Below, one piece after another: positions 57,590 through 64,000 of a stretch of DNA of 64,000 nucleotides. The stretch spans positions 2,835,001 through 2,899,000 of the forward strand of contig JAOTOL010001635.1 in the NCBI GenBank assembly GCA_034440575.1, read 5' to 3'. The notes under the pieces were generated by a model. It was not told the DNA's origin, searched no databases, and saw nothing but the letters and a program-made list of their open reading frames with translations. The DNA comes from Imbricaverruca yamaguchii. Its lineage: Eukaryota; Arthropoda; Thecostraca; Neoverrucidae. Each line of letters opens with the position of its first letter. The first letter of the stretch is position 1. Position numbers and translations under genes: made by a program.

Positions 57590-58545
57590 TCAGCTGCCTG
57601 CCTGGTGCCTGGCCCGCCCACTGTGTGTCCGTCTGTCGGCCGGCCGTCAGCTGGCTGACCGCTGCCTGCCCGATGTCTGGCTGGTGCCCGCCCACTGCCT
57701 GCCTGGTGCCTGGCCAGTGCCCGCCCACTGTCTGTCCGTCCGTCACCTGGCCGCCAGCTGACTGACCGCTGCCTGTCCGATGCCTGGCCAGTGCCCGCCC
57801 ACTGTCTGTCCGTCTGTCGGCCGGCCGCCAGCTGGCTGACCGCTGCCTGCCTGGTGCCTGGCCAGTGCCCGCCCACTGTCTGTCCGTCTGTCGGCCGGCC
57901 GCCAGCTGGCTGACCGCTGCCTGCCTGGTGCCTGGCCAGTGCCCGCCCACTGTCTGTCCGTCTGTCGGCCGGCCGCCAGCTGGCTGACCGCTGCCTGCCT
58001 GGTGCCTGGCCAGTGCCCGCGCACTGTCTGTCCGTCCGTCACCTGGCCGCCAGCTGACTGACCGCTGCCTGTCCGATGCCTGGCCAGTGCCCGCCCACTG
58101 TCTGTCCGTCCGTCACCTGGCCGCCAGCTGACTGACCACTGCCTGCCTGGTGCCTGGCCAGTGCCCGCACACTGTCTGTCCGTCTGTCGGCCGGCCGCCA
58201 GCTGGCTGACCGCTGCCTGTCCGATGCCTGGCCAGTGCCCGCACACTGTCTGTCCGTCTGTCGGCCGGCCGCCAGCTGACTGACCGCTGCCTGTCCGAAG
58301 CCTGGCCAGTGCCCGCACACTGTCTGTCCGTCTGTCGGCCGGCCGCCAGCTGGCTGACCGCTGCCTGTCCGATGCCTGGCCAGTGCTCGCACACTGTCTG
58401 TCCGTCTGTCGGCCGGCCGCCAGCTGGCTGACCGCTGCCTGTCCGATGCCTGGCCAGTGCTCGCACACTGTCTGTCCGTCTGTCGGCCGGCCGCCAGCTG
58501 GCTGACCGCTGCCTGCCCGATGCCTAGCCAGTGCCCGCACACTGT
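57590..58545. repeat. 74-bp minisatellite, about 13 copies
   Basis: Units of 74 bp (GCCTGCCTGGTGCCTGGCCA, GTGCCCGCCCACTGTCTGTC, CGTCTGTCGGCCGGCCGCCA, GCTGGCTGACCGCT) with a shorter variant in which CGTCACCTGGCCGCC replaces the middle. The long minus-strand frames (up to 308 codons, Gln/Ala/Arg-rich) are repeat artefacts. Confidence 0.95.
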
Positions 58546-58890
58546 CCATTTCTGGCTGCTGTCCTGTTGGCCTGTTGTTGGCTTCCTGTGCTGGTGCCTG
58601 CTCTCTGGGTACTATGCCCATAATGTTCGCTAAACGATGGCCTGCCCAGCGTTCACCTCCTAATTTCACCGCTGCCGTCTGCCATTATGCCGGTCATCCC
58701 CCTCCGACCAAACAGCTTGCCAGCGTGTTGTGTAGTATTTTGGTGGCACGTGTTCGGTTTGCGAATCGATATTATACCGCGTTCGGGGCGGATGCCGCCT
58801 GGCAGCTGGTAGGTCCGACTCCAACCGACGTGTGATGGTGCGCCGTCGTGTATGATTCGTGCTAACACCTTTTGCTAGTAATATCAATGG
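58546..58890. other. Unassigned
   Basis: No feature recognised before the hAT element. Confidence 0.5.
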
Positions 58891-59454
58891 CAGGAGTGTA
58901 CCTAGGATTTGCGTCAGGGGGAAATGGATTTGGAGGTGCCCACCTACCCCCATTAAAAAAAAGATCCCTGATTTCGACCACTATTTTTTCAAAGGGGCCC
59001 ATTATATTTAATAAATAAAAAAATTGGTGACCTACTTAGCTGTCGTGTAGAGGGATCCCAATATACCACTGTCATTTCTGAGTCACCGAATTTCACCACT
59101 AACTTCCCCAGTGACGTGCCTAGGATTTTGTAGGTCAAGATTAGGTCAGGAGGAAAAAGGATCTGAAGGAAGCACAAACTACCACCCCTTCCAAATCACC
59201 GAATGTCTACCCCTTCGCCCGTTCAAGGGTGATTTTTTATGATGAATATAATCAAACAATTTAACGACAGAATGGCATTCAGAGGAAATCCACTCACGAA
59301 TTACCAAGTAAACAACTTCGCTTGATGTAACCCTTATATCCTTAGACATACAAACACAACTATCAAATTTTATGAACCACTTACATATAAGAGTATGGCA
59401 TCTGGTTTGACCTCCGGGTAAGACATCTGACAACAATTGAGAAAACTCACATTA

Positions 59455-59870
59455 CCAAGAAGGACGCGTAGGACTGCAGCTTCGTTGCATTAATTTATTC
59501 ACGACGTCCCCCACAGTCGCGACGAGCTCTGGGTGCACATTCATCAGGGCAAGGCCAGTCAGACGGTCCTGCCCGGTAAAATTCCGAAACCAGGTCTTCA
59601 CTCGCCTCAGCACCGATAATGACCTTTCAGCAGCACTGGTTCACGCGGGCTGACATGCACCAAGACGCAATAGCTTGAAGGTGACAGGGAACTGCTTCAT
59701 GTCACATAGCTTCATAGCCCCACTGAAATATTTGGTGTCTCGCTGGTGCCCATGGCGCCAACTACGCCACATTTCCATTTTGGCATCCGCTGACCTCTCA
59801 TCAGCGTCTTGTAGCAGCGCCTCATAGGAGCTGAATATCCCGCCAAACTATGTAGTGTCTTTGTTCAAAG
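59455..59870 (-). pseudogene. hAT transposase C-terminus (dimerisation domain)
   Basis: On the minus strand, AAERSLSVLRRVKTWFRNFT then GQDRLTGLALMNVHPELVAT (59640-59515) matches the hAT C-terminal dimerisation domain with its 'ERSFSxLRRLKTYLRxxMxxxRLxxLALLxIH' signature. An in-frame stop lies just upstream (near 59650), and the N-terminal BED/zinc-finger and most of the catalytic region are missing or unreadable. Confidence 0.75.
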
Positions 59871-59879
59871 ACTTTATCT

Positions 59880-60560
59880 TGTATGACATCATTTGTAGAG
59901 GCCCTGCGCGACTTTTTGGTCCACAAGTGTTATTTTCATGGGACCCTGCGAGGCATTTTGGCGCCCCCGGTGTGATATTTTAGGGAGTCGTGCGATGCGA
60001 TGCGATGAAAACCCCAGCGTCGTTTTCAGAGTCCCATACGCGGCTTTTTTTGGGTGCCGAATGTGATTTATAGGGGTCTCGTACTATCTTTCGGGCACAC
60101 GGCATCATTTTCATGGCCCCTGCACGGCCTTTTGAGGTCCCAATGTAATTTTCAGTGGCCTTGGTTCGATTTTTGGGGCCCCCAACGTCAGTTGTATGGG
60201 GCCTGCGCGACTTTTGTGGCCCTGAGCGTCGTTTGGAGGGGCCCTTACGCGGCATTTTGGGCCCATGAAACCAAATTGGGCCAATGTGGTTTTGGGGGCC
60301 CAATGTGGTTTTATGAGACCCGTGCTATCTTTGGGCCCCAACGTCATTTTCTGTGGCTCCTGTGCGACTTTTTTGGTCCACGTGATTTTCAGGGGCCTTG
60401 GTGTGATTTTGGGGCGCCAGCGTCATTTTCAGGGGCCCTCTCCAACTTTGGGTTCTCGATGTGATTTCAGTGTCCCCAGTGCGATATTTTTATGCCTCAG
60501 CTTTATTTTTATGGCACCTGGCACAATGTTCCCGAAGTCCGGCATGAATCTTGGGGACCC
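59880..60560. repeat. ~36-bp degenerate GGCCC/ATTTT repeat inside the hAT
   Basis: Units of the form 'GTCATTTTCAGGGGCCCTGCGCGACTTTTTTGG' recur about 18 times with high divergence. A weaker array of the same style is at 23560-24015. Confidence 0.7.
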
Positions 60561-60611
60561 TCAACGTCTCAGGGGGGATGTGGCCCCTTAGCCCCCTTCG
60601 GTACGCCACTG

Positions 60612-61535
60612 AACAATGGTCAGTTCGAGTGGGGCCACAAAGACATGGCGTAATTTGAGGCATGCTGGTGCGTGTTGCAGAAGACACCTGATATTGTGCG
60701 GAGATTGATTGACATCTCGCATATTTAGGTTTTCCCCGACTGCGCCGACCCAGTAATGACCTTGTGGAAGAATGATACCATCGACCTTCATAAAACTAAT
60801 TGATCTTGTCAACTAATCATGCAATCTATAACATTGTCCGGTCTATTTTCAAGCTTAGCGACACGTGCTACCATTAACTGCCTCAAGTTAGTCACCGGAA
60901 AGCTTTTAGGCCATTGTACCGACTGGTAAAGCAAGGCGAACATGCCATGCTTGATGCGAACCGCGAGGGCTTGACCTAACTTTGTTCGTTGATCGTGTAC
61001 TTAGCGAGATGAAATTGGATCCTGGTAAATCTATATAATCCTTACCCACATACAGGCGCTTATTTCATGTTTCTACAATGAACAGATCCTTTAGTAAGCT
61101 AATACATGGTACATTTATATATTTGACTTACCCCGAAGGATCACTGACTGACCCGAAGTGTAAAATTAGGTAACATTTGATTCAATTTGCTTGGCGACAG
61201 ACAGTGTATCACTAAGGCTACCACCTGATGACCTATAATATTAATTTCAAGAAAATAGTTATGTTGGTTATAGTTGTAGTTAAACGGGTATAAAATATAC
61301 TTAATGCGAATAAGCTGTTTTGTTTTATGTCCGAAAAATGACCGTTACATCAAATGAAGGACATTGTGCGTCTATCTTGCCGATATCACGATGAAATAGT
61401 GCGAAACTTTCAACAAGAATACCTCCAACATTTTCATTCAGCTTCATAATATGTATGTTGTATAATTATCTGTACAGGGGGCGGTCCAGAGTATGGAGAG
61501 TGACCCAATCTTTCCGTCGCCGACAGTCCGGTGCC
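60612..61535. other. Unassigned
   Basis: AT-rich; no feature recognised. Confidence 0.5.
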
Positions 61536-61539
61536 CATG

Positions 61540-61975
61540 AATGTCCGCCACTGTCCCGTTTGCCAGCTCTCATTCCGGATATCCACGGTCACCGTTTACC
61601 CGCTCTCAGTCTGGATGTCCACCATCCTGTACATCCGCTATTAGTCCGGATGTCCACCGTCCCGTTTACCCGCTCTCAGTCCGGATGTCCACCGTCCCGT
61701 TTACCCGCTCTCAGTCCGGATGTCCACCGTCCCGTTTACCCGCTCTCAGTCCGGATGTCCACCGTCCCGTTTACCCGCTCTCAGTCCGGATGTCCACCGT
61801 CCCGTTTACCCGCTCTCAGTCCGGATGTCCACCGTCCCGTTTACCCGCTCTCAGTCCGGATGTCCACCGTCCCGTTTACCCGCTCTCAGTCCGGATGTCC
61901 ACCGTCCCGTTTACCCGCTCTCAGTCCGGATGTCCACCGTCCCGTTTACCCGCTCTCAGTCCGGGTATCACCTGC
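61540..61975. repeat. 35-bp minisatellite, about 11 copies
   Basis: Units of GTCCGGATGTCCACCGTCCC followed by GTTTACCCGCTCTCA, almost perfect from 61640 to 61960 and degenerate at the left edge. The frames spanning it are artefacts. Just upstream, 61480-61530 is exon-like (acceptor TGTACAG at 61480) but has no recognised motif. Confidence 0.95.
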
Positions 61976-64000
61976 CACTAAGCCCGCTTTGCGCCAGTCA
62001 TGCCGATTCTATGTCGTGAGTAGGCGCTCCAGCCGCACTGCAATGGCTGCGTTGCGATGAGTCGAGATGGCGTCGCTACGATTGCATCTTGATCGGCTGA
62101 ACTACTGCGTCCTGCTGGCACGACAAATGGCCGCTGAAATGAGGACGAGTCTGCTTGGCCGAATACGCACTGAGGCTGGATGGTCTCGATCTAGTCCGAA
62201 CTGATGATGGACTGTCTCGATTGAGTCCGGACCGACAGTGGAGCTCTTCGACTGTGTCCGCACTGAGGCTGGACTAACCGGACTGAGTTTGGACTGGAAC
62301 TGTGTAACTGAACGGACACCGAATATCACGTTTTAAAACGCGACTGCACATGCTTAGCATCAGAACATGTGTCTTCTGTTCCGAACACCGTTGTATTGCC
62401 TATCGAATGCATTTCTTGTTTGGTCTTCTAGTCTGGCGTATTGACATGCAGGACCTTCTCATAACTGGTATGGCACGGCAACGCCTCAAGTATCCGGTAA
62501 TGACTTGAAATTCCGACGTTTTTTTCGAGGAATTTTTCAAGGTGTACATCTCGGATTGGTGACATGACGGAAAATCCGGTATTAGTACGGGCGTAATTCA
62601 AGAGTGTATGCAAGTGCCTATTTTGTTTCTGTTAGGGATTGCATAATAGATGTAACTACCCAAAATGTTGACTGTTACATAAGTTCGTTTGCGAGTGGAT
62701 TGCTCGTTTTATACAATGTCCAGATATACCAGTCACACATCAAAAACTATTTTATGATAACACGAGTTCCAAGAAACACTGCTTGCGATGGAATAACGCG
62801 CGTGGGAGACTGGGCTACTGAACGCATTTGAAAATAAAATTTGCTGCCAAAAAATGTTCATAACTGATGCTGCGTAGATGCTCAAGTTCATCTGAAATGC
62901 AGCGTTATAAATCAACATCATAGATACACAATAATCATAAATGCAGAATTGTCTCCATAAAATCACTTGTGAATGAAAATCAGAAACACTGACAATGGAG
63001 CTGCTTTTTTGTTGTGTGCTATCAACATTGGTGAATCCGGGAGGAAGCTGAAATCTGGGGTCATCTGTCCCTTCCCCTCTATTTAGATGTGACGTTTCTC
63101 TGCTTTTGCAAAGGTGCTCGGACATAACGATCAAGTACACATCGCCACCAACACTGTCCTGAATTTATATGTTCAAAATAAGTGGCTCTGGATAGGTGGC
63201 GTTCAGGCGGAGAAATATCGCTACTGCAGAGAAGTTCCGCCATGAAAATTCCTCCATCCGCCATGGGTATTACCTATGTCTTAAGGAAGTCTGAACGGAA
63301 TGTCTGCACAAAATTGAAGCAAGCAGCTATGAGTCGTTTGCGAGGATCGGCGAAGCCCTACATACTACGCGATTACACCTGTTTACAGCTACACACCAGT
63401 CTGATAGAATAAATGTCAGTGTTCCACCCTCATGTACCTATCTAATTACAACATGGACATGGGAATTCGAGTTTGGAATTCCTTGTTTCATCATTAAACA
63501 CCAATTTGCAATGAAAACTTACCGCTGTATTTACTCCAAACTTTTCCAAAACACATACGTTCTACGACAGACAAACAAAACACATGGGTCATTCTACGAC
63601 AGACAACCAAGGTAATAACACAATGTTATCTCATCTTTTGATGAAAATTACTCGATAGGATTGTTCCGGGTCCATAATCGAATTATATGAGGCATAGGTC
63701 GATGCGACCAGTGGTCAATGAAATACGGGTCAAGAACACCATATTATATTCACAATAATATGCATCAAATACGTGTTCATGAGATAGGTTGGGAACTTGG
63801 GACCGCCAAGCACCACACAGTAGCATGCACAACCGCACATCATCAGCCACCTCCAGACGTCTCCAGAACGGCCCAAGCGACAGCACACGCTGTCTCCGCC
63901 CACGTCTTTCAAAATAAATTATTTCGCTGCAGTTGGATGCAGTCCATCAGCATTGCACCATTTTGGATCAAAGAAATGGAGCTCCCCCCACTAGACTTGG
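61976..64000. other. Right end, unassigned
   Basis: A degenerate ~30-bp repeat (ACTGAGGCTGGACT-type) at about 62165-62295; otherwise nothing recognised. In particular no FPETWxW, no GCGEQ thioester motif and no receptor-binding-domain exon of the A2M-type gene is visible. Confidence 0.5.

Larger units (their letters stand above)
58891..60611 (-). mobile_element. Internally deleted hAT transposon
   Basis: The left tip CAGGAGTGTACCTAGG and the reverse-complemented right tip CAGTGGCGTACCGAAG are imperfect inverted repeats of the common hAT form CAGTGGCGTACC. The flanking 8-mers ATCAATGG and AACAATGG agree at seven of eight positions, consistent with an 8-bp target duplication. A second copy of the left end (CAGTGACGTGCCTAGG) sits at 59109, suggesting a duplicated or nested terminus. 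The interior holds a transposase C-terminus (59460-59640) and a GGCCC-rich repeat. Confidence 0.65.

Noticed and set aside
57743..58669. Minus-strand open frame of 308 codons and several overlapping ones
   Set aside because: They consist of the 74-bp repeat read in rotating frames, with no recognisable protein.
61455..62060. 201-codon plus-strand frame with repeating RLPALSPDVH
   Set aside because: It is the 35-bp minisatellite; 35 is not a multiple of three, so two or more frames show the same pattern.

Overview
This is animal (eukaryotic) genomic DNA: GT-AG introns, SINE and LINE remnants, DNA transposons, long microsatellites and many minisatellites, with no operon structure. The organism is an invertebrate. 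I lean to an arthropod because of the alpha-2-macroglobulin/TEP-type gene and two transposon-borne protein families I remember mainly from arthropods, but a mollusc or other invertebrate is possible and the sequence alone does not settle it.

The only host gene I can support is one plus-strand gene of the alpha-2-macroglobulin / CD109 / thioester-protein (A2M) superfamily. Fourteen exons can be read between 7464 and about 57565. Every junction is compatible in reading phase, and joined they give about 730 residues covering MG1 (partial) through MG6/MG7-like modules to the AGL segment just before or within the bait region. The start codon and signal peptide are not found, and the C-terminal half (CUB, thioester domain with its GCGEQ motif, receptor-binding domain) lies beyond the right edge. 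The gene product would be a secreted or GPI-anchored protease-trap or complement-like protein.

Layout: 1-7463, upstream region with a degenerate minus-strand LINE ORF1 (about 1100-1700), a tRNA-like SINE remnant and a 39-bp minisatellite. 7464-25749, exons 1-7, with intron 1 holding a long-TIR transposon (9640-12014) and intron 2 holding an I-like LINE, a 16-bp repeat split by a CR1-like LINE tail, and a large minisatellite. 25750-44695, exons 8-12, with a second long-TIR transposon (26278-28704), mariner-like and piggyBac fragments, two SINEs, and a 2.9-kb palindrome of 154-bp repeats (34437-37313). 44696-57565, exons 13-14, with a third, fully palindromic element (46322-49655) and a 64-bp satellite. 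57566-64000, minisatellites and a hAT element (58891-60611).

The most interesting signals are: (i) introns 2, 9 and 11 start with tandem repeats whose first unit is the 3' end of the exon plus its 5' splice site, so the introns carry arrays of decoy donor sites; (ii) exons 5 and 14 have decayed partial copies immediately upstream; (iii) three TA-flanked elements with very long inverted repeats, two of which carry broken copies of the same unnamed protein family; (iv) a palindromic 154-bp repeat array rich in nuclear-receptor half-sites.
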